Assembly (NCBI GenBank): GCA_014380615.1 | Contig: JACMJM010000043.1 | Coordinates: 62,001 to 126,000, forward strand | From: Sphingobacteriaceae bacterium | Lineage (GTDB): Bacteria > Bacteroidota > Bacteroidia > Sphingobacteriales > Sphingobacteriaceae | Length of the DNA stretch: 64,000 nucleotides | Direction of reading: 5' to 3' | In this document: positions 1 to 8,990 of the stretch, in pieces | Numbering within the stretch: position 1 is the stretch's first letter | How the letters are laid out: the number at the start of each line of letters is the position of its first letter | Notes under the pieces: model-generated | Seen by the model: only the letters and a program-made list of their open reading frames with translations | What the model was told of the DNA's origin: nothing | The model's database searches: none | Program-made: the position numbers and the translations under genes

Positions 1-378
1 ACGAACGATATGAGCCTTATTGGCTTTAAAACTAATCCGGCTAACAAGACAATCAAAAATTTGGGCCATTATGAGGAAGGATGTGAGATTGACCTTCAAT
101 CGATAAATTATCAGACCTTGAATTTATGGTTAAACGCAGGGGCTGTTCTGCTTATTGATGTTAGAGAGGAGGAGGAGTTTGAACGATATAATATCGGAGG
201 ACGGAACATTCCGCTTTCGGACCTGGAGGGGAATTCTGTTGCGGTTGACCTTCAAAAAAAAGTGGTACTGGTTTGTCAGACAGGCGCGAGATCTTTAAAA
301 GCATTACAAATCTTTAAAAATAAGTTCCCCGATTTAGAGGTGTATAATCTAAAGGGCGGACTACAGGCAACTATCTGA
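1..378 (+). CDS. ThiF/MoeB-type adenylyltransferase, C-terminal part with rhodanese domain (5' end off window)
   Basis: The frame is open to the first base, so the ATG at 10 is probably internal and the gene starts upstream. The first 25 residues (FKTNP, then IKNLGHYEEGC) look like the tail of a ThiF/MoeB E1-like domain. Residues 30-122 form a rhodanese domain with the loop VCQTGARS, that is Cys89 as the active-site cysteine and Arg94 (numbered from the ATG at 10). HesA/MoeB/ThiF proteins fused to rhodanese activate sulphur-carrier proteins for molybdopterin or thiamin synthesis. A stand-alone rhodanese starting at 10 remains possible. The rhodanese call is firm; the fusion is inferred. Confidence 0.75.
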   Translation, partial: TNDMSLIGFKTNPANKTIKNLGHYEEGCEIDLQSINYQTLNLWLNAGAVLLIDVREEEEFERYNIGGRNIPLSDLEGNSVAVDLQKKVVLVCQTGARSLKALQIFKNKFPDLEVYNLKGGLQATI

Positions 379-396
379 TTAATCACATTTCGATAT

Positions 397-759
397 ATGC
401 AGGAACAAGCTACATTTCAACTATCCGGCCCTTTTCTGGCAGAAAACATCGATATTATCGCGCTCAAAAATGAGCTGCAGAGCAATATTAAAACAATAGA
501 ATCACTTCTGGTAAGCTATCATTTTAAAAGCAGGGGACGTGTGTTTGATGTTCGCCTACGCGGAGAATCCATAGAAATGCTTCAAGCTCAAATGGGAAAG
601 TTTCTTGTTGAGTATTCTGTAGGCCAGTTTAACGCCTGCGCTGATATTGATTTTACCGAAAAGGCTTCCATGGAAATGCTCATAGATCTTGATTCTATAA
701 ACAAGCGGGCAATTATTACCGGAGAATATATCCCCGAAAGGGATCCCGACGAAATTTGA
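397..759 (+). CDS. conserved hypothetical protein, 120 aa
   Basis: I do not recognise this family. It is a soluble, slightly acidic protein with no signal peptide or membrane segment. It starts 18 bp after the ThiF/rhodanese stop on the same strand and so is probably co-transcribed with it. The antisense ORF across its 3' half is a shadow. Confidence 0.55.
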   Translation: MQEQATFQLSGPFLAENIDIIALKNELQSNIKTIESLLVSYHFKSRGRVFDVRLRGESIEMLQAQMGKFLVEYSVGQFNACADIDFTEKASMEMLIDLDSINKRAIITGEYIPERDPDEI

Positions 760-896
760 ATTGACCTTCAAATAGTTGACGCCCATTTTAAATCTTCGAA
801 AAAATTTTAAAATAATTTCGAAAATTCATCTTTGCTTCATCTTCGCTGGTGTTCTTTGTATAAGAAATTAAACATAAACACACAAAAATAACGAAT

Positions 897-1586
897 ATGA
901 AAACTATAGTATTAACCACAGCAGCTCTAATATTTACCGCGGTATCGTTTGCGCAAACAAATGACAATGCAAAGAATACACATGGTGCAAAAGTTAGTTC
1001 AACTACAAAATCTACTACCGATGCAGATATTAAGGGCAAAGAGGTAAGCAGTGTTGCTTCTTCTAAATCTCAGGCCGAGTTACACAGAAAGAACGATAAA
1101 TCTTCTGATGCCAGAATTAAAAACGAAACATCTAAAGTAACTGAGGCTAAATCCAACCATGGTTCAGCGGTAAGCTCTACAGCAAAATCTGTTACCGACG
1201 CAAATATTAATGGTGCGGAAGTAAGCGGTGCTGCCTCATCTAAATCTCAGGCCGAATTTCATAGAAAAAACGGACAGTCTAAAGAGCTGAAAGATGAAAA
1301 TAAAGAAGCTGCGAGAGAAGTAAAAGCTGCCGCTAAAGCAGAAGCTGAGGCAAAAAGAGAAGAACTTAAAGCTTTAAAGGAACTTAAAGCCGACGCTAAA
1401 ATTGGCGATGACGACGATGCCTTAGCAGATGTTAAAGCAAGCGTAAAAGCAAGAAAAGAAGCCCGTAAAGGCGAAGCTAAAGACAACACCAGAGTAAAAG
1501 CTGGTGCTAAAACCGGAGCCAATGTGGGAGTTGGTCGTACCCGGGTTAAAACAAATGCCGGAGCTGGTTTAAAGCTTGGGCTATAA
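897..1586 (+). CDS. secreted Lys/Ala-rich repeat protein, 229 aa
   Basis: Residues 1-20 form a signal peptide ending near SFAQ. The mature part carries two imperfect repeats of about 45 residues (about 27-70 and 86-128), each holding KSQAE(L/F)HRKN and a VSS(T)(T/A)KS block. A highly charged Ala/Lys/Glu stretch (about 130-200) follows, likely helical, and then a Gly/Val-rich end. No enzyme motif is visible. It is probably periplasmic or surface associated. A strong hairpin terminator follows. Low complexity makes homology calls unreliable. Confidence 0.65.
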   Translation: MKTIVLTTAALIFTAVSFAQTNDNAKNTHGAKVSSTTKSTTDADIKGKEVSSVASSKSQAELHRKNDKSSDARIKNETSKVTEAKSNHGSAVSSTAKSVTDANINGAEVSGAASSKSQAEFHRKNGQSKELKDENKEAAREVKAAAKAEAEAKREELKALKELKADAKIGDDDDALADVKASVKARKEARKGEAKDNTRVKAGAKTGANVGVGRTRVKTNAGAGLKLGL

Positions 1587-1618
1587 TACCGCTAAACACA
1601 AAAACACACTTATAGATC

Positions 1619-1650
1619 GTTTGCCTCGTAATTGAGGCAAACTTTCTTAA
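1619..1650 (+). terminator. intrinsic terminator after the 897-1586 gene
   Basis: The arms GTTTGCCTC (1619-1627) and GAGGCAAAC (1634-1642) form a perfect 9-bp stem with a 6-nt loop, followed by a T-rich stretch. Confidence 0.7.
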
Positions 1651-1664
1651 TTTTAACAAAGAAA

Positions 1665-2084
1665 ATGAAAACGGGAAAATATTTTAGGGCAGTAGTTGCG
1701 GGGATTGTGATGGGAGTATTTCCTACGATAGTTTCGGCGGAGGATTTTAGTTTGTACGGCAATAAATCTTTAATCGCAATGTCGTCAGCCGACCTTGTAG
1801 CCATAGATTCGCTTCTCAGACAGCCTAAAAAGCAGGATGATAAGGATGCGAAAAAGCAGGACGAAAAAGACAAAGATTCAAAAAAACGTCCTGAGGCAGA
1901 TAGAGATAGGGAACCAAAACCAGATCCTAAGGTTGTAGAGGTAGATCCAAAGCGGCCGAATATCAGGGAAATACCAAAGGCTCGTCCTAAATTGCGTCCC
2001 GGAGTAGTAACCGATAGAGTGAAAATTAAACGTCCGCCGGTGAGGGTTAAACCCGGAAGGGTTTTGCGCTCGCTGGGTATATAG
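1665..2084 (+). CDS. secreted Lys/Pro/Arg-rich hypothetical protein
   Basis: The start at 1665 is preferred over 1632. It gives a clean signal peptide (MKTGKYFRAVVAGIVMG, cleavage near VSAED), and the earlier start lies beside the preceding terminator stem. The mature part is dominated by KKQD(E/D)KD repeats and Pro/Arg/Lys runs. No family is recognised. It sits 11 bp upstream of an outer-membrane barrel-like gene and may be made with it. Confidence 0.55.
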   Translation: MKTGKYFRAVVAGIVMGVFPTIVSAEDFSLYGNKSLIAMSSADLVAIDSLLRQPKKQDDKDAKKQDEKDKDSKKRPEADRDREPKPDPKVVEVDPKRPNIREIPKARPKLRPGVVTDRVKIKRPPVRVKPGRVLRSLGI

Positions 2085-2095
2085 AGTTCAGCAAT

Positions 2096-3028
2096 ATGAA
2101 GTGTTATCTATTTTTTTTATATTTCTTTCTATTCTATTTTTCATTATCTGCACAAAATTCAGAAAGCTCTGATGGTGATACAGCAAAGGCTACAGTAACA
2201 CTTGGTACAGAATATAGCAGCAACGTAAGTTATTACGGGCAAGCATCTGCAGACAGATTACCTTATATTCTCGGAAGTGCCCAAGTGGTATTCCCGAAGG
2301 GCCTTTGGTTGTCTGGGTACACTTACAAACTATTTGACTCTCAATCAGGCGTATCGGCAATCAATTTAACTGCAGGATTCAGCTTCGACTTGACAAAAGC
2401 GTTGTCTGGTCAGTTAAGCTACGGGAAGTCATTCTATCCCGACAACTCGCCGTTGCTTCAATCTGTAAACGAAGATATGGTATCAACATCTTTGGTCTAC
2501 GATTGGCAGTGGCTAAGCACAGGAGTTACGGCTTCTTATGTGCCAGGCAAAGATGATGTATTGTATACATCATTTAATGCTTCAAAAGTTATCGATTTAG
2601 GTTTGTCGTTCAGTTCAAAAGATTATCTGACGCTTGAGCCTGTTTTTGAAATTGTTGGAGGCACACAAAGGTTTTCTGATTCGGTCACTACTCCGGCACC
2701 CCCTAAAGCCAAACAAAGCCCTAATATACCGATCATTGGCAAGCCCCTTAACGTGCCTCCAGTGGCTAAGGGTCAAAGATTTAAAAAGGACGGGCAAGAT
2801 AAAGGCGTTATAACAGATGTTATTAAAGGGAAAAGAGAGGATCAGGTAACGGTAGTAACAACGACCAGTTATAATATAGTTTCATATAATTTTACACTCC
2901 CCTTAGTCTATAATCGAACTAATTATTCGATCGAAGCCAGCTATCAAGGCGCTGTATTAAGCAAATCCGTCAGTACCTCCCAAAAACTCCAATCATTTTT
3001 TAACTTAGGGTTTTATTACACGTTTTAA
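2096..3028 (+). CDS. outer-membrane beta-barrel-like protein
   Basis: It has a very hydrophobic signal peptide (residues 1-19, ending SLSAQ). Alternating amphipathic beta strands follow (for example VTLGTEYSSNVSYYGQ and LSGQLSYGKSF), and the protein ends in the aromatic LGFYYTF, a BAM-type C-terminal signature. A Pro/Lys-rich loop of about 60 residues (about 200-255) interrupts the barrel. It lies just before a two-component system whose start is 7 bp downstream, which suggests an envelope-sensing group. Barrel identity is inferred from composition. Confidence 0.55.
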   Translation: MKCYLFFLYFFLFYFSLSAQNSESSDGDTAKATVTLGTEYSSNVSYYGQASADRLPYILGSAQVVFPKGLWLSGYTYKLFDSQSGVSAINLTAGFSFDLTKALSGQLSYGKSFYPDNSPLLQSVNEDMVSTSLVYDWQWLSTGVTASYVPGKDDVLYTSFNASKVIDLGLSFSSKDYLTLEPVFEIVGGTQRFSDSVTTPAPPKAKQSPNIPIIGKPLNVPPVAKGQRFKKDGQDKGVITDVIKGKREDQVTVVTTTSYNIVSYNFTLPLVYNRTNYSIEASYQGAVLSKSVSTSQKLQSFFNLGFYYTF

Positions 3029-3035
3029 ATAAGCT

Positions 3036-3713
3036 GTGAAAGTACTTTTAGTTGAAGATGAAAAGACGCTGGCTTATGAAGTTGAAGCCTTTTTAAAAAA
3101 AGCATTTTATATCTGCGATTTGGCCCATACCGCCCGGCAGGGATTAGAAAAGATTGAGTGCAATCTCTACGATTTTATCTTGCTCGATTTGGGGCTTCCC
3201 GATAAGGATGGGCTGGTTTTGTTAGAGCAGGCAAAAAAGGCTAACCCCGATGCGGCTTATATTATATTAACTGCCAGAGGAAATATCGAGGACCGGATTA
3301 AAGGGCTTGATCTCGGTGCAGACGATTATCTGCCAAAACCTTTTTCATTACTCGAATTGCAATCAAGGATGCAGGCCATTACCCGGAGAAAATCGGGCAT
3401 TAATAGTCAGGTTCTTCCGCTTGGCGAATTTAATGTAGATATCCAAAAGCGTATCGTCTCTCATCATGAAAATGAAATAGAACTTACCCGAAAAGAATTC
3501 GATCTGTTAAGCTATATGCTTCTGCATAAAAATCGGGTGCTTACGCGGCTTCAATTATGCGAGCATATCTGGGGGAGCTTTGTTGATGATGATTACGACT
3601 CGAACTACATTGATGTACATATAAAGAATTTGAGAAAGAAACTGGGTGCGTACGGGCCCATCGACTGGCTTGAAACAGTGAGAGGGGTGGGGTATAAAAT
3701 TAAAAAGTCTTGA
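3036..3713 (+). CDS. OmpR/PhoB-type response regulator
   Basis: The N-terminal receiver domain (1-115) has Glu7/Asp8 in the acidic pocket, the phospho-acceptor Asp51 in DFILLDLGLP, and Lys101 in LPKPF. The C-terminal winged-helix domain (about 130-225) carries the ELTRKEFDLL and VRGVGYKI signatures. The start is GTG. The stop overlaps the TTG start of the kinase (TTGA), so the pair is translationally coupled. The stimulus is unknown. Confidence 0.92.
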   Translation: MKVLLVEDEKTLAYEVEAFLKKAFYICDLAHTARQGLEKIECNLYDFILLDLGLPDKDGLVLLEQAKKANPDAAYIILTARGNIEDRIKGLDLGADDYLPKPFSLLELQSRMQAITRRKSGINSQVLPLGEFNVDIQKRIVSHHENEIELTRKEFDLLSYMLLHKNRVLTRLQLCEHIWGSFVDDDYDSNYIDVHIKNLRKKLGAYGPIDWLETVRGVGYKIKKS

Positions 3714-5017
3714 AATTATCTACCAAGCTTACCCTTTTTGTAACGCTATCTAAACTGGCGATTGTATTGTTCTTTGTATTAAGCCTGCCTTACCTTGTAG
3801 ATATTGTGGTGGCCCGATATACGGATAATGTGCTTTTGCAGCAAAAAACTAAAGTACTTCAGGTAATTTCTCAGGAAGGTATTGAGTCGTATCTCGACGG
3901 ACAACCAAGCTATGGAAGTTATACACTGCTAAAAGATGAGTTTATCGCTTTAGTGCCTGTAGAGAGCAACTCTAAACTTGATACCATTGAAACCGCCGAA
4001 CGCTTTATCGAACAGGATACATCCAGATATAGAGTTCTAAGCCATACGTTTAAAGCTAATAATGAGACATTTCTATTAGAAATCGGCAGAAAAACCGCCA
4101 CCATCAGCCAGTATAACCGACCTTTTCAACGCTTTGCGCTGATTGTACTTCTAAGCCTAATTTTCGTAACCTTAATTATCGATTTATTTTTTACCCATTA
4201 TTTGATTAAGCCCTTAAACTTCATCATAAAAGATAAGCTGGTAAATCAGAAATTTCCTTTCGCAAAACATCAAAAGCCGGTTAAAACTTCTACCTCCGAT
4301 TTTCAATATCTTGATAGTTCGTTAATGCTTTTGATGGAGCAGATTACAGAAGCTTTTGAAAAGGAGAGAGAATTTACGGCCAATGCCTCGCACGAATTGA
4401 TGACTCCGATAAGCATTCTCCAGAATAAAATTGAGAATCTGATGGAGCACAATGAGGTGAGCGACTTAATTCAGCAGCGGCTTTCGGAAATGCTCAGAAC
4501 ATTGAACCGCTTAAAGAAAATCGTTAATTCATTATTGCTGATATCCAGGATCGAGAATGAGCAATTCGCAAAAGCGGATACGGTAAATGTTAAGCTATTA
4601 CTGGAAGAAGTAACGGAAGAAATAAGCCACAGGCTCGAAGAGCAGGAAATTACCTTAGAACTGCGATTTGATAATCCGGTTGAAATTGAAAACGTAAATC
4701 ATGATTTACTGTTCCAGCTTTTTTATAACTTGGTAAATAACGCCATCAGATACAATAAGCCGAAAGGCAGCATAGTTATTAGTGATGGTAAGACTGGCGG
4801 GAATTACTTTGTAAGTGTGAGCGATAGCGGTATCGGAATCCCGGAAGAAGATGTTCCGTTTGTTTTTAACCGGTTTAAGAAAGCAAATCTGGCTCAGACC
4901 GGCGGTTATGGACTGGGGCTTTCTATAGTGAAAAGTATTGCAAATTATCATCATATCAAGATAGAAGTTGAATCGAAAGTGAATGAAGGGACAACTTTTT
5001 TAGTGATATTTCCGTAA
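3710..5017 (+). CDS. sensor histidine kinase, partner of the upstream regulator
   Basis: It has two membrane segments (about 8-32 and 142-164) around a small periplasmic sensor region. The H-box ASHELMTP carries the likely phospho-acceptor His228. The ATP-binding domain has the N-box FYNLVNNAIRYN (Asn340, Asn344), the G1 box SDSGIGIP and the G2 box GGYGLGLSIV. Translation starts at TTG overlapping the regulator stop. No clear HAMP domain is visible. Confidence 0.92.
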   Translation: MKLSTKLTLFVTLSKLAIVLFFVLSLPYLVDIVVARYTDNVLLQQKTKVLQVISQEGIESYLDGQPSYGSYTLLKDEFIALVPVESNSKLDTIETAERFIEQDTSRYRVLSHTFKANNETFLLEIGRKTATISQYNRPFQRFALIVLLSLIFVTLIIDLFFTHYLIKPLNFIIKDKLVNQKFPFAKHQKPVKTSTSDFQYLDSSLMLLMEQITEAFEKEREFTANASHELMTPISILQNKIENLMEHNEVSDLIQQRLSEMLRTLNRLKKIVNSLLLISRIENEQFAKADTVNVKLLLEEVTEEISHRLEEQEITLELRFDNPVEIENVNHDLLFQLFYNLVNNAIRYNKPKGSIVISDGKTGGNYFVSVSDSGIGIPEEDVPFVFNRFKKANLAQTGGYGLGLSIVKSIANYHHIKIEVESKVNEGTTFLVIFP

Positions 5018-5041
5018 GAAACCTTAATTAAATCTACCATT

Positions 5042-5794
5042 ATGCGCCTTGTTAACTTTGCTTTTATACTGCTCTTTTTTGTTTGCTCTGATGGATATGC
5101 CCAGAATCAGAAGCCGGTGATAGTAATTGTGCATGGTGCCTGGGGCGGTGGATGGGCCTATAAAAAGGTAGATTCTTTACTTACCGAAAAGGGGGGAATT
5201 GTGTACCGCCCAACCTTAACGGGGCAAGGTGAGCGGGTGCATTTGGCAACTAAAGAAATTGGCCTTACTACACATATTAACGACGTAGTGAACACCATTC
5301 TTTACGAAGATTTACACGATATTATTTTAATGGGACATAGTTACGGAGGTATGGTGATAAGCGGGGTAGCCGAAAAAATACCCGGCCGAATAAAACGACT
5401 TATTTACCTGGATGCTTTTGTTCCGAACGATGGAGAGAGTGTGGCCAGAATTCGGAAAATAGGGCCAGACGGAATAAATTCGATGTCTAAAAATGGCTTT
5501 ATGATCCCGGAGTGGGTTAAACCCGGACAACAACCGCCTACTGACGTGCCACATTCAGTGAAAACTTTCACCGAGCGGATTGTCCTGGAAAATCCCGAAG
5601 CAAAACAACTTGCGGCGACTTACATTTTAACTGTTGATTCTGGTAAAAGAGCGGAAGATGATCCTTTTGAATCGAGTGCCGAAAGGGCGAGGAAAAGAAA
5701 CTGGCCGGTATTGCAGTTAGAGGCAGATCACAACCCGCAATGGAGTACTCCTGAAGCACTGGTTGAAATGTTACTTCAGGTGATTAAAAAGTAA
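5042..5794 (+). CDS. secreted alpha/beta hydrolase
   Basis: A signal peptide (residues 1-20) precedes an alpha/beta-hydrolase fold. The oxyanion strand is VIVHGAWGGGWAY, the nucleophile elbow GHSYGG (Ser100), an acid candidate lies in YLDAF (Asp124), and His230 is in ADHNPQW. The arrangement is like salicylate esterase/methyl esterase-type hydrolases. The substrate cannot be read from the sequence. It follows the kinase by 24 bp. Confidence 0.85.
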   Translation: MRLVNFAFILLFFVCSDGYAQNQKPVIVIVHGAWGGGWAYKKVDSLLTEKGGIVYRPTLTGQGERVHLATKEIGLTTHINDVVNTILYEDLHDIILMGHSYGGMVISGVAEKIPGRIKRLIYLDAFVPNDGESVARIRKIGPDGINSMSKNGFMIPEWVKPGQQPPTDVPHSVKTFTERIVLENPEAKQLAATYILTVDSGKRAEDDPFESSAERARKRNWPVLQLEADHNPQWSTPEALVEMLLQVIKK

Positions 5795-5807
5795 CCATTT
5801 TCTTGGA

Positions 5808-6185
5808 TTATTGTTTAACAGCTTTACAGGTAATCGTACTGCCTTTTCGGCTTAATACAAGTTTTTCTTTATCTAATTCCTCAATGGTATAAACATCGCT
5901 ATTTCTTCCCGCAAGGGAGATGGTAGAAAGTGTTTTGCCCTCTTCGTCGAGTGTATAAGTTCCCTGGTCAGCCCCTATGCCGCCCGAAGTAGTGTAGTGC
6001 CCGTCTTCTGTAAACTGCATGGTAGAACTCAGAAGCATTGCATTTTTAATAGAATCTACCAATTCGGTTTCGGTTTCAATATCGCTCACCTGCCAGGTTT
6101 TTGCCAGTTCTTCTTTTTTATCACGGCTGCAGGAAATGGCGGCTACAGAAATTAGGGCCAGGCTTAAAAGTTTTAAATAGTTCAT
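5808..6185 (-). CDS. lipocalin-like small lipoprotein
   Basis: Lipoprotein signal with lipobox AAIS-C at about residue 19. The mature part starts with a K(T)WQV segment and then beta-rich strands (TMQFTEDGHYTTSGG, GTYTLDEEGKTL), the usual look of the Bacteroidota lipocalin-like lipoproteins. No ligand can be inferred. It converges with the hydrolase gene. Confidence 0.65.
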   Translation of the reverse strand: MNYLKLLSLALISVAAISCSRDKKEELAKTWQVSDIETETELVDSIKNAMLLSSTMQFTEDGHYTTSGGIGADQGTYTLDEEGKTLSTISLAGRNSDVYTIEELDKEKLVLSRKGSTITCKAVKQ

Positions 6186-6296
6186 GGCGGATGATGGGTT
6201 TCTGTGTTAACATTTTGCAGTAGGGCTTGTTTGTTTTTGGGAAGATTTAGTTTGAAATTTATGAGGCTTTACGTTTTTGAGCTTCCGTTGTAAAAA

Positions 6297-7540
6297 TTTG
6301 TGGGCCACAAAGGCTCAAAGGCACTAAGAAGGAAACTTTGTGTTCGTGGCTTGACTAAGCCCATATGAGCCGCGAAATACCTTCTCTTCTTTGCGTGTTT
6401 TGTCTTTGCGCTCTTTGCGTGAAAAAAAACGTAAGATCTCGAAAAATCGCCTTTTATTGGATTCGCATTACGTAAAACCTTTCTTCGTTGCCTGCAAACT
6501 GAGAGCTTATTTCACGCAAAGCAACATAAGTTAAGGCGCAAAGATCGCAAAGAAAATACCTGAACATAGTAACCTGTGGAATATGGGTTTAACTTGGTGG
6601 CTTTGAGCCTTAGTAGCTGAAAATTTGTGGGCCACAAAGGCTCAAAGGCACTAAGAAGGAAACTTTGTGTTCGTGGCTTGACTAAGCCCATAAGAGCCGC
6701 GAAATGCCTTCTCTTCTTTGCGTGTTTTTGTCTTTGCGGTCTTTGCGTGAAAAAAAACGTAAGATCTAGAAAAATTGACTTTTACTCGATTCACATTACG
6801 TAAAACCTTCATTCGCTGCTTGTAAACTGAGAGCTTATTTCACGCAAAGCAACATAAGTTAAGGCGCAAAGATCGCAAAGAAATTACATGAACTATTTAT
6901 TAGCTTGTGGAATATAGGTTTAACTGGGTGACTTCGAGCCTTAGTAGCTAAAAATCATGGGGCCACAAAGGCTCAAAGGCACTAAGAAGGAAACTTTGTG
7001 TTCGTGGCTTGACTAAGCCCATAAGAGCCGCGAAATACCTTCCCTTCTTTGCGTGTTTTTGTCTTTGCGCTCTTTGCGTGAAAAAAAATCGTAAGATCTC
7101 GAAAAATTGCCTTTTACTCGATTCGCATTAAGTGTGCAAACTAAGAGCTTATTTCACGCAAAGCAACATAAGTTAAGGCGCAAAGATCGCAAAGAAAATA
7201 CCTGAACTACTTATTAGCTTGTGGAATATGGGTTTAACTTGGTGGCTAAAAATTATGGGGCCACGAAGACACCAAGCCACAAAGATTGCCTCTAAGCCCG
7301 AGGGGCTGCGAATACCTTCTCTTCTTTGCGTGTTTTTGTCTTTGCGCTCTTTGCGTGAAAAAAATCGTAAGATCTAGAAAAATTTCCTTTTACTCGATTC
7401 GTATTAAGTGTGCAAACTAAGAGCTTATTTCACGCAAAGCAACAGAAGTTAAGGCGCAAAGATCGCAAAGGAATTACCTGAACTTAGTAACCTGTGGAAT
7501 TCGGGTTTAGTGTCTTCGAGCCTCTTCATGGCACAGCAAA
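6297..7540. repeat. tandem array of four ~327-bp non-coding units
   Basis: The marker GGCCAC begins copies at 6303, 6630, 6961 and 7259, giving spacings of 327, 331 and 298; the last copy is diverged and short. Each unit carries CTTTGCGTGAAA and, about 130 bp later, its inverse TTTCACGCAAAG, plus more CGCAAAG motifs in both orientations, so each could fold into a long stem. No ORF of note is conserved across copies. Short words such as CACAAAGGC are common in Bacteroidota intergenic repeats. The array fills the whole gap between the lipoprotein and the deaminase. Confidence 0.85.
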
Positions 7541-7981
7541 CTACAATTCCATAATATCCTCATTCCATAACTCCGGCTTCTCCCTTATAAAATTCTCCAT
7601 CATCTCAACACACTCAGGGAGGTTAAGGTCTATTACTTCCACTCCGTGCGATTCCATAAACTCTCTGGCACCACTAAACGTTTTCGATTCGCCGACAATT
7701 ACCTTTGGGATTTTAAATTGGACGATGGTACCGGCACACATATAGCAGGGCATAAGGGTAGAATAAATCACAGCGTCGCGGTAACTTCCTATCCGTCCGG
7801 CATTATTCAGGCAATCCATCTCACCATGTAAAATCGGGTTGTTTTCCTGAACTCTTTTGTTGTGTCCCCGGGCTACCAATTTGCCGTTTTTTATCAATAC
7901 CGAACCGATTGGAATCCCACCTTCAGATAAGCCTTCCTTAGCCTCATCAATAGCTTGTCGCATAAATTCATCCATAAACAA
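7541..7981 (-). CDS. cytosine deaminase, yeast Fcy1-like
   Basis: CDA-fold zinc deaminase with His52 and Glu54 (HGE) and the PCYMC pair Cys79/Cys82. Length, the segment LHGEMDCLNNAGRIG and the C-terminus ENFIREKPELWNEDI closely follow fungal cytosine deaminase rather than tRNA adenosine deaminase or guanine deaminase. The expected reaction is cytosine to uracil in pyrimidine salvage. It stands alone, next to the repeat array. A related deaminase specificity cannot be excluded. Confidence 0.8.
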   Translation of the reverse strand: MFMDEFMRQAIDEAKEGLSEGGIPIGSVLIKNGKLVARGHNKRVQENNPILHGEMDCLNNAGRIGSYRDAVIYSTLMPCYMCAGTIVQFKIPKVIVGESKTFSGAREFMESHGVEVIDLNLPECVEMMENFIREKPELWNEDIMEL

Positions 7982-8248
7982 ACATAAAATAATTGCATTC
8001 TATTTTAGTGAAACTTCTAAATATCGCAATTGTTATTTTTAACTCTCTGTACCTAAAAGGGGGGAGAGATTATCCCGGTACCATTACCTGAGTTTTACAA
8101 GCTGTTTTTGATTGTTTTAGGATTGCCTGAATTGGTTCGGCCCGGCAGATTTTTACGTTTGGTAAATTTATCAAAGTTGCAAATTAAAGTGATAAGAGTC
8201 ATAGTGTTACCACCATAATAAACGTTATTTTTATATAAACTTTTTGAT

Positions 8249-8929
8249 ATGAAATGGACTTTCGTTATTCAGCAAAAGCTTAAAGTAGCGGTATTGTTGG
8301 GCGTGATAATGGCTGTGGTAGTTTTAGTGAATCTGGTGTTGCAAAAAAACATATCGGATATAAACCGCTCGGTTAATTCTATCTATAACGACAGGTTAAT
8401 TCCGGCGACGGATATTTTTTACCTTTCGGAGAATTTGCATAACAGGCAGCTGGTAATTGAAAAATTTCTGTACCGGAACGAGCACGATGTTAAGCATCTT
8501 CGACTTAGCCTGAAAGGCTATTCTACAAAAATCGATCAATTAGTCAGCAAATACGAAAAGACCTATCTGGTAGACGAGGAATCGGTGTTTTTAAATAATT
8601 TTAAGAAAAATATTCAGCAGTATGCCTCTCTTGAGGATAAAATGCTCTCTCTGATGGCGCAGAATAGGCAAACGGAAGGCTTACGCTTATATGAAACAGA
8701 AGGGCGAATAGCTTTGCAAAACACCATCAGTCAGTTGTCAGATCTCACTACTATCCAATCAGCGGTTGGTAGTAAGCTAGTAAACGATACTAAAGGAATT
8801 GTCGCTACATCGAATTTTCTTTCAGATTTGCAAATAGCCCTTGCTGTTATTATCGGAGCAATCATAACAGCTTTAGTTGTTAGCTCGAAAATTATAAATC
8901 AGCCACAGGCGAAATTCAAATGGAATTAA
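8249..8929 (+). CDS. chemoreceptor-like four-helix-bundle membrane protein without output domain
   Basis: It has an N-terminal membrane segment (about 12-31), a long helical periplasmic region typical of the 4HB_MCP sensor family (about 35-185), and a second membrane segment (about 190-210). It ends 15 residues later, with no HAMP, kinase or methyl-accepting domain. It may be a truncated receptor or a deliberate sensor-only protein. The about 220 bp upstream show no gene. Confidence 0.65.
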   Translation: MKWTFVIQQKLKVAVLLGVIMAVVVLVNLVLQKNISDINRSVNSIYNDRLIPATDIFYLSENLHNRQLVIEKFLYRNEHDVKHLRLSLKGYSTKIDQLVSKYEKTYLVDEESVFLNNFKKNIQQYASLEDKMLSLMAQNRQTEGLRLYETEGRIALQNTISQLSDLTTIQSAVGSKLVNDTKGIVATSNFLSDLQIALAVIIGAIITALVVSSKIINQPQAKFKWN

Positions 8930-8990
8930 TCCTAATTAAAAAGTTTACCAGTAAAACTCCCTTACAATTCAAATAGTAAAAAGCTAAGGA

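Noticed and set aside
6297..7540. Regular repeats that could suggest a CRISPR array
   Set aside because: Units are about 300-330 bp, not 24-48 bp; the parts between markers are conserved rather than unique spacers; no cas genes are nearby.
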